A DNA stretch of 48,132 nucleotides, taken from the NCBI GenBank assembly GCA_002309175.1, contig DBWX01000014.1, forward strand, positions 5,071-53,202, in the 5' to 3' direction. The notes beneath the pieces are model-generated. The model did not search any database. It was not told the DNA's origin and worked only from the letters and a program-made list of their open reading frames with translations. Within the stretch, counting starts at the first letter, position 1. Each line of letters opens with the position of its first letter. Below are positions 1 through 8,187 of this stretch, one piece after another. The translations under genes and the position numbers were made by a program. Source of the DNA: Ruminococcaceae bacterium UBA1227 (GTDB taxonomy: Bacteria; Bacillota; Clostridia; Oscillospirales; Acutalibacteraceae).

Positions 1-1
1 C

Positions 2-55
2 CCCGCCGCATTTACGGCTCTTTGCGATCAGGCAAAAGCTGCCCTCGCAAAATAA
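2..55 (+). CDS. 3' end of an unidentified gene (partial)
   Basis: The frame entering from the left edge reads 17 codons (ending AKAALAK) before a TAA at 53-55. A GC-rich intrinsic terminator follows 10 bp later, as expected at the end of a real transcription unit. Too little is visible to name the product. The other two forward frames also stay open over this short stretch, so the frame choice rests on the stop-plus-terminator arrangement only. Confidence 0.4.
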   Translation, partial: PAAFTALCDQAKAALAK

Positions 56-65
56 ACCGAACAAA

Positions 66-104
66 ACACGCCCGTACGCACATGCGTACGCGGGCGTGTC
101 TTTT
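66..104 (+). terminator. Intrinsic terminator of the gene left of the window
   Basis: The arm ACACGCCCG (66-74) pairs with CGGGCGTGT (91-99). An inner TACGC/GCGTA helix, an ACAT loop (80-83) and a 2-nt bulge at 89-90 complete the hairpin. A short T run follows at 101-104. It separates the upstream transcript from the RNA methyltransferase gene that starts at 122. Confidence 0.75.
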
Positions 105-121
105 GCTTTATTGAGGCTTTT

Positions 122-916
122 ATGGAACGAATCACAAGCGTAAACAACCCGAAGATAAAGGCATATACATCGCTCGTCTCCTCTGCTAAAAACAGAAGGG
201 ACAGCGGTCTTTTTGTCCTTGAGGGGCTGCGCCTCTGCAGCGATGTTCTGCGCAGCGGCCGTACCGTAAAAGAGGTATATTTCACGAGTGAGATATACGA
301 GAGCAATAAGGCTGAAATAGACGAGATTGCCGCAGTTTCGGAGCAGTGCTTTGAGATTTCGGACAATGTCGCGGAGAAGATGTCCGACACGAAATCGGCA
401 CAGGGCATCTTCGCAGTCGTGGCCTTTGATGAGAAGAGCCGCGATATTGACCCCTCGGGCAAGTATGTCTTGCTTGAGAACATTCAGGACCCGGCAAATC
501 TTGGCGCCATAAGCAGAACGGCAGAGGCGTTTGGAATTGACGGAATAGTTGTCTCCGGCGGATGTGATGTCTGCAGTCCCAAAGCATTGCGAGCATCCAT
601 GGGCGCCCTGCTCAGGATACCCGTAATAGAGACTGATAATGTTACGAAGACAATAGAGAGTGCGAAGAAGGCGGGAATGAAGACATACGCCTCGACACCC
701 AGAAGCGATGCTGCAAGTCTTACCGAAACTGATTTCGGGGGCGGCGTAATAGTGGTTGTCGGAAATGAGGCCAACGGTGTCACCGCGGGCACTATGGAAT
801 GTTGTGAGAAATGTATAACGATTAAAATGACAGGCAGAGCGGAGTCACTTAATGCGGCAGCTGCAGCTTCCGTAATTATGTGGGAAATGGTGAAGCCTTC
901 AGATGAGAGACGTTAA
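122..916 (+). CDS. TrmH/SpoU-family RNA 2'-O-methyltransferase
   Basis: A 264-aa SPOUT-class methyltransferase, expected to move a methyl group from S-adenosylmethionine to a ribose 2'-OH in rRNA or tRNA. The N-terminal substrate-binding part carries FVLEG (about residues 31-35). The knotted SAM domain shows the three family motifs: NIQDPANLGA (from about 120), GNEANGV (about 214) and SLNAAAAAS (about 242). Length and layout fit the TrmH/RlmB-like group often found next to pheST or dprA in Firmicutes. The exact target nucleotide cannot be read from sequence. Its last 14 bases overlap dprA, so the two genes are probably translationally coupled. No clear promoter was seen in the 17 bp between the terminator and the start. 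Confidence 0.88.
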   Translation: MERITSVNNPKIKAYTSLVSSAKNRRDSGLFVLEGLRLCSDVLRSGRTVKEVYFTSEIYESNKAEIDEIAAVSEQCFEISDNVAEKMSDTKSAQGIFAVVAFDEKSRDIDPSGKYVLLENIQDPANLGAISRTAEAFGIDGIVVSGGCDVCSPKALRASMGALLRIPVIETDNVTKTIESAKKAGMKTYASTPRSDAASLTETDFGGGVIVVVGNEANGVTAGTMECCEKCITIKMTGRAESLNAAAAASVIMWEMVKPSDERR

Positions 917-2117
917 TTACTTTCTTTGGTTACAAAAGGCGCTCGGTCCCGGCGCCCGCAATACGAGGGACATTTTTGAAGTTTATTCTTCTCCTGAGGA
1001 GATTTACCGCGCGACGGATACGGAGCGCAGAGTCTCCGGAGTATTCACTTCGTCGCAGATTGATCGCATGTCTGCGACGGACATTGAAAAGACATATGAG
1101 GTAATCCGGGACTGCGGTGCCCTGGGCGTTGATATCCTGACATTTCAGGATGATGATTATCCGAAGCTTCTTTCGGAGACCGCCGATTTTCCGGTTGTGC
1201 TCTATGTCAAAGGGGATATCTCGGTTGTGAACCGGAAAATCCCGCTCGCGATTGTAGGCACTCGCGAGCCTGCTCCGCGCAGCCCGGCTGCAGCTTCCAA
1301 GCTGAGCAGGGCGGTCTCCGAATGCGGATTTGTGGTTGTCTCGGGCGGTGCCCTTGGCGTGGATGCCGCGGCACACACCGGAGCACTTCTGGTCGGGCAA
1401 CCTACGGTTGCCGTGCTCGGCTGCGGCCACGGCAGCAAATACCTCAAAGAGAACAGGCCTTTGAGAGATGTCATTACGACATGCGGGGCCACAGTGACGG
1501 AATATCCGCCTATGACAGATTCAAACAAGGGATATTTCCCCGTGAGGAACAGACTTATTTCCGGAATGTCGGTCGGTACGGTCGTCATTGAGGCGCAGGA
1601 CAAAAGCGGCTCGCTGATTACTGCCCGCCATGCGACTGAACAGAGCAGGGATATCTTTGCGATGCCCGCACTGGAACTCGGCTCTTCGTCCATAGGCTGT
1701 GACAGACTTATAGAGGATGGGGCAAAAGCGGTTTACTGTCCTTTCGATGTCGTTGAACAGTATCTGGGTTCATTCCCCGAAAAAATCACCATAAACGAAT
1801 CCGTGAATCTTTTTGAAGATCTCACCTGCCTTGAAAACGGGACGGTGCTTGAGGATTCGGAGGAGATAAACAGGAGACATGAACTGCTTGAAGAGGAGAG
1901 AAGAAACAAAGGCAGACCCGAAAAAAGGGAAATTACGGATCCGCTCACAGACGAGGCAATACGTGTTTATGCCGCGTTTGAGAGAAATCCGCTTAGTATA
2001 AAACAATTGTCGGAAAGAGTTATTATGCCGACGAGTTCGCTGCTCGGCGCACTTACCGAACTGGAACTTTACGGTTATATTGAACTTCTGCCTGACACAA
2101 ATTATTCAATAAAATAG
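903..2117 (+). CDS. dprA: DNA-processing protein DprA (Smf)
   Basis: A 404-aa DprA, the cytoplasmic protein that binds incoming single-stranded DNA and loads RecA during natural transformation. The extended Rossmann fold shows IVGTREP near residue 119 and VVSGGALGVDAAAHTGAL at about 146-163. These match the DprA nucleotide-binding-like signature. The C-terminal 60 residues (about 345-404) look like the winged-helix domain found in many DprA proteins. The ATG at 903 lies inside the preceding methyltransferase gene, and topA starts 11 bp after the stop. Position next to topA is common in Firmicutes. No other competence genes are in the window, so whether the strain takes up DNA is unknown. Confidence 0.93.
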   Translation: MRDVNYFLWLQKALGPGARNTRDIFEVYSSPEEIYRATDTERRVSGVFTSSQIDRMSATDIEKTYEVIRDCGALGVDILTFQDDDYPKLLSETADFPVVLYVKGDISVVNRKIPLAIVGTREPAPRSPAAASKLSRAVSECGFVVVSGGALGVDAAAHTGALLVGQPTVAVLGCGHGSKYLKENRPLRDVITTCGATVTEYPPMTDSNKGYFPVRNRLISGMSVGTVVIEAQDKSGSLITARHATEQSRDIFAMPALELGSSSIGCDRLIEDGAKAVYCPFDVVEQYLGSFPEKITINESVNLFEDLTCLENGTVLEDSEEINRRHELLEEERRNKGRPEKREITDPLTDEAIRVYAAFERNPLSIKQLSERVIMPTSSLLGALTELELYGYIELLPDTNYSIK

Positions 2118-2128
2118 GAAGGTTTCTT

Positions 2129-4219
2129 ATGTCAAAGCTTATCATTGTTGAGTCACCCACAAAGACAAAAACCATCAAGGAATACCTCGGTAAGGATTAC
2201 ACCGTGGTAGCCTCCATGGGTCACGTCCGTGACCTCCCGGCGGCCAAGCTCAATGTAGATGTAAAGAATAACTTTGAGCCCAAGTACGCGATTATCAAGG
2301 GAAAGGAGAACCTGGTCCGCGACCTCCAGAAGGAAGTCGCAAAGGCTGACGAGGTATATCTCGCAACCGACCCGGACCGCGAGGGTGAAGCCATCTCCTG
2401 GCACCTTGCGACTCTCCTCGGTCTCGATATGAACAAGGCCAACAGAGTCACATTCAACGAGATTACGAAGACCGGAATTATGGCCGGTATCAAAGATCCG
2501 CACAAGATTGACATGGATCTCGTTAACGCGCAGCAGGCGCGCCGTATACTCGACCGTCTCGTCGGTTACAGACTCTCTCCGTTCGTATCGCAGAAGATCC
2601 GCCGCGGTCTCTCCGCCGGACGCGTACAGTCAGTCGCCGTCCGCCTTATAGTCGACCGCGAGGAGGAGATCCGCGCCTTCGTTCCGGAGGAGTACTGGAC
2701 ACTCGACGCGAAACTCATACCGCATGGCTCACGTAAGGCATTTGCCGCCGTTTTCACGGGTGACGAAACCGGCAAGGTAAAAATTACGACTAAGGAACAG
2801 TCAGATAAATACCTGAAGAGACTTGAAGGCGCAAGCTATATCGTTGACAGCGTAAAGAAGGGTACAAGGAAGAAGCAGCCCGCTCCTCCGTTCATCACCT
2901 CCACGCTTCAGCAGGAGGCTTCACGCCGTCTCGGATTCCAGGCAAAGCGCACGATGAAGGTCGCTCAGGAGCTTTATGAAGGTATTAATGTCTCCGGCCG
3001 CGGCCAGGTCGGTCTTATAACCTATATGCGTACGGATTCCCTTCGTATTTCCGAAGAGGCCCGTGCAATGACTGACAAATACATAAAAGCCACATATGGT
3101 GACAAGTATCTTCCCGAAAAGCCGCGTTACTTCAAGTCAAGGAGCGGGGCACAGGATGCTCACGAGGCTATCCGTCCGACAGATGTCACACTGACACCCG
3201 CTGAGGCCAAGGCTTCACTCACATCTGATCAGTACAAGCTTTACAATCTCATCTGGCAGCGTTTCATTGCAAGCCTTATGGCTACATGCATTCAAAACAC
3301 CGTCAAGGTTGAGATAAAGGCAAACGGCTGTGTTTTCGCGGCAAACGGTTACAGTGTGAAGTTTGACGGTTATACCGTTCTTTACGATGCAGACATCGAC
3401 GAAGACGGAGAGGCAATGCTTCCCGACCTCAAGGAGGGTGACGAGCTCAAACTCCGCGAACTTGTCGGCAATCAGCATTTCACTCAGCCGCCGTCACGCT
3501 ATACTGAAGCCGCTCTCGTCAAAGCTCTTGAGGAAAACGGCGTAGGCAGACCTTCAACATACGCCTCAATCATTACAACAATACTTGCGAGAGAATATGT
3601 TGTACGTGACGGCAAGCTCCTCAAACCCACCGAACTCGGCGAGGCTACGACAAAACTTTTAAAGAGCAAGTTCCCGAAATTCGTTAACACGAAATTCACG
3701 GCCCAGATGGAGACAAGCCTCGACGATATCGCCGAAGGCAAGATCGGTTATGTGGGTCTTATCAGTGATTTCTATGATGATCTTGAAGATACGCTCAAGA
3801 AGGCAAAGACCGACATGGAGGGTGTCAAGATTCAGCTTGAAGAGGATAAGACGGACATCCCGTGCGAGAAATGCGGAAGAATGATGGTCGTCAAGTCAGG
3901 ACGTTTCGGCAAATTCCTTGCCTGCCCGGGATATCCGGAGTGCAAGAACACGAAACCGCTCATCCAGGAGACAGGTGCAAAGTGTCCGAAGTGCGGCGGC
4001 GACGTAATTCAGCGCAAGTCCAAGAGAGGCTATGTCTTCTACGGCTGCAGCAATTACCCCGAGTGTGATTTCTCAACCTGGGATGTGCCCGTAGCGGGCG
4101 AGACTTGTCCGCAGTGCGGAAGCAGTCTATTCAGACACAGAGCAAGTCATGTATGTCTCAAGGAGGGCTGCGGCTATGAGGCTGCGGCACCCAGAAAGAG
4201 GAGCCGTAAGGATGGCTAA
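2129..4219 (+). CDS. topA: DNA topoisomerase I (type IA)
   Basis: A 696-aa type IA topoisomerase that relaxes negative supercoils. The N-terminal TOPRIM domain begins KLIIVESPTKTKTIKEYLG, followed by DPDREGEAISWH with the metal-binding acidic residues. The active-site tyrosine is in ITYMRTDS (Tyr about 299). Three Cys4 zinc-ribbon-like modules occupy the C-terminus: CEKCGRMM...CPGYPEC, CPKCGGDV...CSNYPEC and CPQCGSS...C...C. This number is typical of the bacterial enzyme. The start has an AGGAAGG-type ribosome binding site. The stop overlaps the first codons of trmFO, so the two are likely co-translated, as in other Firmicutes where topA and trmFO are neighbours. Confidence 0.97.
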   Translation: MSKLIIVESPTKTKTIKEYLGKDYTVVASMGHVRDLPAAKLNVDVKNNFEPKYAIIKGKENLVRDLQKEVAKADEVYLATDPDREGEAISWHLATLLGLDMNKANRVTFNEITKTGIMAGIKDPHKIDMDLVNAQQARRILDRLVGYRLSPFVSQKIRRGLSAGRVQSVAVRLIVDREEEIRAFVPEEYWTLDAKLIPHGSRKAFAAVFTGDETGKVKITTKEQSDKYLKRLEGASYIVDSVKKGTRKKQPAPPFITSTLQQEASRRLGFQAKRTMKVAQELYEGINVSGRGQVGLITYMRTDSLRISEEARAMTDKYIKATYGDKYLPEKPRYFKSRSGAQDAHEAIRPTDVTLTPAEAKASLTSDQYKLYNLIWQRFIASLMATCIQNTVKVEIKANGCVFAANGYSVKFDGYTVLYDADIDEDGEAMLPDLKEGDELKLRELVGNQHFTQPPSRYTEAALVKALEENGVGRPSTYASIITTILAREYVVRDGKLLKPTELGEATTKLLKSKFPKFVNTKFTAQMETSLDDIAEGKIGYVGLISDFYDDLEDTLKKAKTDMEGVKIQLEEDKTDIPCEKCGRMMVVKSGRFGKFLACPGYPECKNTKPLIQETGAKCPKCGGDVIQRKSKRGYVFYGCSNYPECDFSTWDVPVAGETCPQCGSSLFRHRASHVCLKEGCGYEAAAPRKRSRKDG

Positions 4220-5528
4220 AAGAGCGATTGTCATAGGAGCGGGCTTCGCCGGAGTCGAAGCCGCTATGCAGCTCGCGAAGCGAGGCATAGAGGTTCATCT
4301 CTTCGAGATGAAACCGGTCCGTTTTTCACCTGCTCATAAAAATGTCAATTTTGCGGAACTTGTGTGTTCAAATTCTTTCAAGGCGCAGCGCGTTGATTCT
4401 GCCGCAGGCCTCATGAAAGAGGAGATGACACGCTTTGATTCCGTGTGCGTGCGCTGCGCGAAAAAGTGCTCCGTCCCCGCGGGCGGCTCGCTGTCGGTTG
4501 ACCGCGAGCAGTTCTCGCAGATGGTGACGGAAGAGGTTGAGCGCTGCGAAAATATAATCATTCACCGCGAGGAGGTCCTCGACCTGCCGAAGGTCGGCGA
4601 GGACGCGGACGCGGTGATAGTCGCTGCGGGCCCGCTCGTGTCGGACGCGCTGACGAAGAAAATCGAGGAGCTCTGCGGAGCATCGCTCCATTTCTTTGAC
4701 GCGGCCGCACCCATAGTCGCGGGCGACAGCATTGATATGAACTATGCCTTTGCCGCATCGCGATATGATCACGGCGATGATGACTACATCAACTGCCCGA
4801 TGAACAAGGAGGAGTACGAGGCCTTCTACGAGGCGCTCGTAAATGCGGAAGGCGCTCCTCAGCATGACTTCGATAAGAAGAAGACAGGATATGAGGGCTG
4901 TATGCCCATCGAAGTTATGGCAAACCGCGGCATAGACACCATGCGCTTCGGCCCGCTCAAGCCGGTCGGACTGCGCGACCCGCGCACCGGCCATCGCCCC
5001 TGGGCCTGCCTTCAGCTGCGCCGCGAGACGAAGGACGGCGAGATGTTCAATCTCGTCGGCTTCCAAACAAATCTGAAGTTCGGCGAGCAGAAGCGGGTGT
5101 TCTCAATGATACCCGCGCTCCATGACGCTGAGTTTTTACGCTACGGTGTCATGCACAGAAATACCTTTATCAATTCGCCTAAACTCTTAGGCCCCGATTA
5201 TCAGTTCAAAACGGTTCCCGGCCTTTTCTTTGCGGGACAGATAACCGGAGTTGAAGGATATATGGAATCCGCACAGAGCGGAATTCTTGCCGGCATAAAT
5301 GCGGCAAACTTCATAAACGGCGAGGCGCCGTTTGTGCTTCCGAATATAACAATGATGGGCGCGCTCGCAAAATATATTTCAGATGAGAGCGTTGAGAACT
5401 TCCAGCCCATGGGCGCGAATTTCGGCGTGTTGCCGCCGATAGAGCCGCATATCCGTGACAAGAAAGAGAGATATGCCGCTCTGGCACAGCGCTCACTTGA
5501 CTTTTTCGACAAGGAGGAAGAAGCATGA
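4212..5528 (+). CDS. trmFO: Folate/FAD-dependent tRNA (uracil-54-C5)-methyltransferase TrmFO
   Basis: TrmFO makes ribothymidine at tRNA position 54 using methylenetetrahydrofolate and FAD. This is the alternative to SAM-dependent TrmA and is usual in Firmicutes. The 438-aa product opens with the FAD dinucleotide motif GAGFAG (residues 9-14). The diagnostic block FEMKPVRFSPAHK, then ELVCSNSFKA, follows it. The C-terminal part includes GQITGVEGYMESAQSG. The frame is open back to 4149, but the ATG at 4212 was chosen because homologues begin with a short leader directly before the FAD motif. Upstream codons only translate the end of topA in another frame. The start overlaps the topA stop by 8 nt, and the stop overlaps the plsX start (ATGA). 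Confidence 0.96.
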   Translation: MAKRAIVIGAGFAGVEAAMQLAKRGIEVHLFEMKPVRFSPAHKNVNFAELVCSNSFKAQRVDSAAGLMKEEMTRFDSVCVRCAKKCSVPAGGSLSVDREQFSQMVTEEVERCENIIIHREEVLDLPKVGEDADAVIVAAGPLVSDALTKKIEELCGASLHFFDAAAPIVAGDSIDMNYAFAASRYDHGDDDYINCPMNKEEYEAFYEALVNAEGAPQHDFDKKKTGYEGCMPIEVMANRGIDTMRFGPLKPVGLRDPRTGHRPWACLQLRRETKDGEMFNLVGFQTNLKFGEQKRVFSMIPALHDAEFLRYGVMHRNTFINSPKLLGPDYQFKTVPGLFFAGQITGVEGYMESAQSGILAGINAANFINGEAPFVLPNITMMGALAKYISDESVENFQPMGANFGVLPPIEPHIRDKKERYAALAQRSLDFFDKEEEA

Positions 5529-6514
5529 AAATCATAGTTGACGCATTCGGCGGAGATAACGCTCCGCTTGAAATACTCAAAGGCGCGGCAGACGCGCATA
5601 AGGAATTCGGTTACGACATTCTCCTCACAGGCGATGAGGGTAAAATCAAGGCCTGTGCTCAGGAGAACAATATTGATATTTCTTCGATGGAGATTTATCA
5701 CACCGAAGATGTTATCGGCATGCACGACAGCCCACGTTCGATAGCGAGCACGCATAAGAATTCTTCAATGGCCGTAGGCCTTCAGCTGCTCGCGGAGGGC
5801 AAGGGCGACGGTTTTGTAACTGCCGGTTCGACAGGCGCCTATGTCGTCGGCGCACACAGATTCGTCAAGGAGATTCCGGGCATCAAACATGCCGGAACCG
5901 GCGCTGTTATGCCGAATGACGAGGGTGTGTTCCTTATGATGGACTGCGGTGCAAACCTCACATGCACACCTGAGGTTTTAAACCAGTTCGCCATAATGGG
6001 CAGCACTTACATGGAGAAGGTAATGGGTGTTAAGAACCCCCGCGTCGCTCTCGCCAACATAGGCGTTGAGGAGACCAAGGGTACCGAGACGCTTGTCGAG
6101 GCCTACAAGCTCATGAGTCAGCAGGATTACAACTTTGTCGGCAATATTGAAATCTGCGACATCCCGAAGGGCGGCGCAGACGTAGTTGTCTGCGAAGGTT
6201 TCACGGGCAATGTTATTTTAAAGATGTATGAAGGCGTTGCCGGAGTGCTTCTGAAAAACATCAAGGATATTTTCAAGGCCAGCGCAAAGACGAAACTCGG
6301 CTATCTTCTTATCTCTTCAAATATGAAGGATTTCAAGAATAAGATGGACTACAAGAAACACGGCGGAGCACCCCTGATGGGTATTTCAAAGCCTGTAGCA
6401 AAGGCCCATGGCTCATCTGATGCCAGAGCTTTCAAATATGCGATAAAGCAGGTTGCGGATTATGCCGACAGCGGTGCAATTGAGATAATTGCGAAGGCGG
6501 TAAGCAAGGAATGA
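5525..6514 (+). CDS. plsX: Phosphate acyltransferase PlsX
   Basis: PlsX converts acyl-ACP to acyl-phosphate, the donor used by PlsY for the first acylation of glycerol-3-phosphate in phospholipid synthesis. It is a peripheral membrane enzyme. The 329-aa product starts KIIVDAFGGDNAP, the family's N-terminal signature. It continues with DGFVTAGSTGAYVVGA, CGANLTCTPEVLNQFA and VCEGFTGNVILKMYEG, all typical blocks. It overlaps trmFO by 4 nt and rnc by 4 nt. In many Firmicutes acpP lies between plsX and rnc, but there is no room for it here. Confidence 0.96.
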   Translation: MKIIVDAFGGDNAPLEILKGAADAHKEFGYDILLTGDEGKIKACAQENNIDISSMEIYHTEDVIGMHDSPRSIASTHKNSSMAVGLQLLAEGKGDGFVTAGSTGAYVVGAHRFVKEIPGIKHAGTGAVMPNDEGVFLMMDCGANLTCTPEVLNQFAIMGSTYMEKVMGVKNPRVALANIGVEETKGTETLVEAYKLMSQQDYNFVGNIEICDIPKGGADVVVCEGFTGNVILKMYEGVAGVLLKNIKDIFKASAKTKLGYLLISSNMKDFKNKMDYKKHGGAPLMGISKPVAKAHGSSDARAFKYAIKQVADYADSGAIEIIAKAVSKE

Positions 6515-7188
6515 ATCTCCACGAGTTTGAAAAGAAAATAGGTTACGAGTATAAGGATATAAGTATTCTTGAGACGGCACTTACCCATTCCTCCTATGCA
6601 AATGAGAAGGGGAACGGACACAAGTACAATGAACGTCTCGAGTTTCTCGGAGACTCTGTTTTGGGTTTTGTGACCGCGGACTATTTCTTTAACAATATGA
6701 AGGATCTTCCGGAGGGACAGCTGACGAAACTCCGCGCGGCAGCCGTCTGCGAGGGCGCGTGCTGCGACTATGCAAAGCAGATAGATCTCGGGGACTATCT
6801 CTTCCTCGGCAAAGGTGAGCAGAAGACAGGCGGCCGCGAGCGCGCCTCGATTCTGGCTGACGCCTTTGAGGCCGTTATTGCCTCAATCTACCTCGACGGA
6901 GGCACGGAGGAAGCGAGAAAGTTCATACTGCGATTTATCATCCCCGCAGTCGAGAAGCACAGACTTTCATTCAAGGATTACAAGACTGTCCTGCAGGAGG
7001 TAATCCAGAATAATCCCGAAGAGAAGCTCACATACGTTCTAGTGGGTGAGAGCGGACCTGACCACGACAAGCGCTTTGAGGTTGAGGTGCACTTAAACTC
7101 AAACGTCATAGGCCGCGGTACGGGCGGAACAAAGAAACACGCCGAACAGGAAGCGGCGAGAGAAGCATTGGAGCTTATGGGTCTATGA
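6511..7188 (+). CDS. rnc: Ribonuclease III
   Basis: This is the double-stranded-RNA endonuclease that matures rRNA precursors and cuts structured mRNAs. The 225-aa product has the catalytic signature NERLEFLGDSVLG (residues 40-52) and the second metal-binding block DAFEAVIASIYLDGG (from about residue 117). A C-terminal double-stranded RNA-binding domain (about 153-222) ends GTGGTKKHAEQEAAREAL. Length is standard. It starts inside the plsX stop codon, and the next gene starts inside its own last codons (ATG at 7185). The rnc-smc-ftsY neighbourhood is conserved in Firmicutes. Confidence 0.97.
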   Translation: MNLHEFEKKIGYEYKDISILETALTHSSYANEKGNGHKYNERLEFLGDSVLGFVTADYFFNNMKDLPEGQLTKLRAAAVCEGACCDYAKQIDLGDYLFLGKGEQKTGGRERASILADAFEAVIASIYLDGGTEEARKFILRFIIPAVEKHRLSFKDYKTVLQEVIQNNPEEKLTYVLVGESGPDHDKRFEVEVHLNSNVIGRGTGGTKKHAEQEAAREALELMGL

Positions 7189-8183
7189 GTCACAGGAATA
7201 TCGCACTTTTTGTGGCGCATGTCGGATGCCCGCATCAGTGCAGTTTTTGTAATCAGCACATAATAACGGGAAAAGAAGAGACCGCCACGGCAGCTGACGT
7301 CGACAGGGCAGTGAGAACTGCGCTCGACTCCGGCTGCCGTGACGGCCAGCTTGCTTTTTTCGGCGGAAGTTTCACCGCAATAGACAGGCCGTATATGCTG
7401 AGTCTCCTGGAGGCGGCGAAGCCGCATATTGACGCGGGCGAAATCACCGGAATCCGCGTGTCCACGAGGCCTGACGCCATAGATGAGGAAGTGCTCAAAG
7501 TACTGAAAGAGTACGGCGTCGAGGCCATTGAACTCGGCGCTCAGAGCATGAGCGACGAGGTCCTGCGGAGAAACCGCAGGGGACACACGGCAGATGACGT
7601 CCGCCGCGCGTCAGAGCTCATAAAATCACATGGGTTCGAACTCGGGCTTCAGATGATGACCGGCCTTTTGGGAGATACGGACGAGGGTGCCGTTTTCACC
7701 GCGCGTGAACTTATAAAACTTGAACCTGCGACGGTCAGGATTTACCCGACCGTAGTCCTGGAACATACCGAACTTGCGCGGCTTTACGAAAACGGCGAAT
7801 ACCGGCCGCAGTCGCTCGACGAGGCCGTAAATCTCTGCGCGCGCCTGCTTCTCATGTTTGAGGAAGCGGGAATCAGCGTTATCCGTCTGGGCCTTCATTC
7901 CGGCGGAAATGTCGAGGACGGCTACATCGCCGGGGCCTATCATCCTGCCATGAGAGAACTTGTTGAGGGTAAGATTTATTTCGATAAGGCGCTCTCTCTG
8001 CTCAGGAAATATGAGGGCGGGCCCGCACACAGCTATAAAATATTCGTAAATCCCAAAGAAATTTCAAAAATGACGGGACAGAAGCGACAAAATATAGTAC
8101 AATTAAAAGATAATAATTACATCTGTAATGTATTTTCCGACAGTACTTTGAAAAAGTACGAAATAAGGACAGAGGAAGATTGA
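7185..8183 (+). CDS. Radical SAM protein, Elp3-like
   Basis: A 332-aa radical SAM enzyme. The [4Fe-4S] ligands are in CPHQCSFC (Cys15, Cys19, Cys22). They are followed by AFFGGSFTAID, the usual SAM-binding glycine-rich turn, and by VSTRPDAID and IELGAQSM strands of the TIM barrel. It most resembles the radical-SAM half of Elp3. It has no acetyltransferase domain, so it is not a full Elp3. Clostridia commonly carry this gene between rnc and smc. Its reaction is unknown to me; RNA modification is a guess from fold and neighbours. It overlaps rnc by 4 nt and ends 4 bp before smc. Confidence 0.85.
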   Translation: MSHRNIALFVAHVGCPHQCSFCNQHIITGKEETATAADVDRAVRTALDSGCRDGQLAFFGGSFTAIDRPYMLSLLEAAKPHIDAGEITGIRVSTRPDAIDEEVLKVLKEYGVEAIELGAQSMSDEVLRRNRRGHTADDVRRASELIKSHGFELGLQMMTGLLGDTDEGAVFTARELIKLEPATVRIYPTVVLEHTELARLYENGEYRPQSLDEAVNLCARLLLMFEEAGISVIRLGLHSGGNVEDGYIAGAYHPAMRELVEGKIYFDKALSLLRKYEGGPAHSYKIFVNPKEISKMTGQKRQNIVQLKDNNYICNVFSDSTLKKYEIRTEED

Positions 8184-8187
8184 GTAA

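Noticed and set aside
4149..4211. Upstream in-frame start for trmFO adding 21 residues.
   Set aside because: The extra codons translate the end of topA in another frame, lack a ribosome binding site, and family members begin right before the FAD motif.
4368..5066. 232-codon open frame opposite trmFO.
   Set aside because: It arises from low stop frequency in GC-rich antisense sequence; the opposite strand encodes conserved TrmFO.
8080..8110. Promoter for smc within the radical SAM gene (TACAAT near 8098).
   Set aside because: The matching -35 (GGGACA) is poor and the AT-rich stretch is coding, so support is too weak to list.
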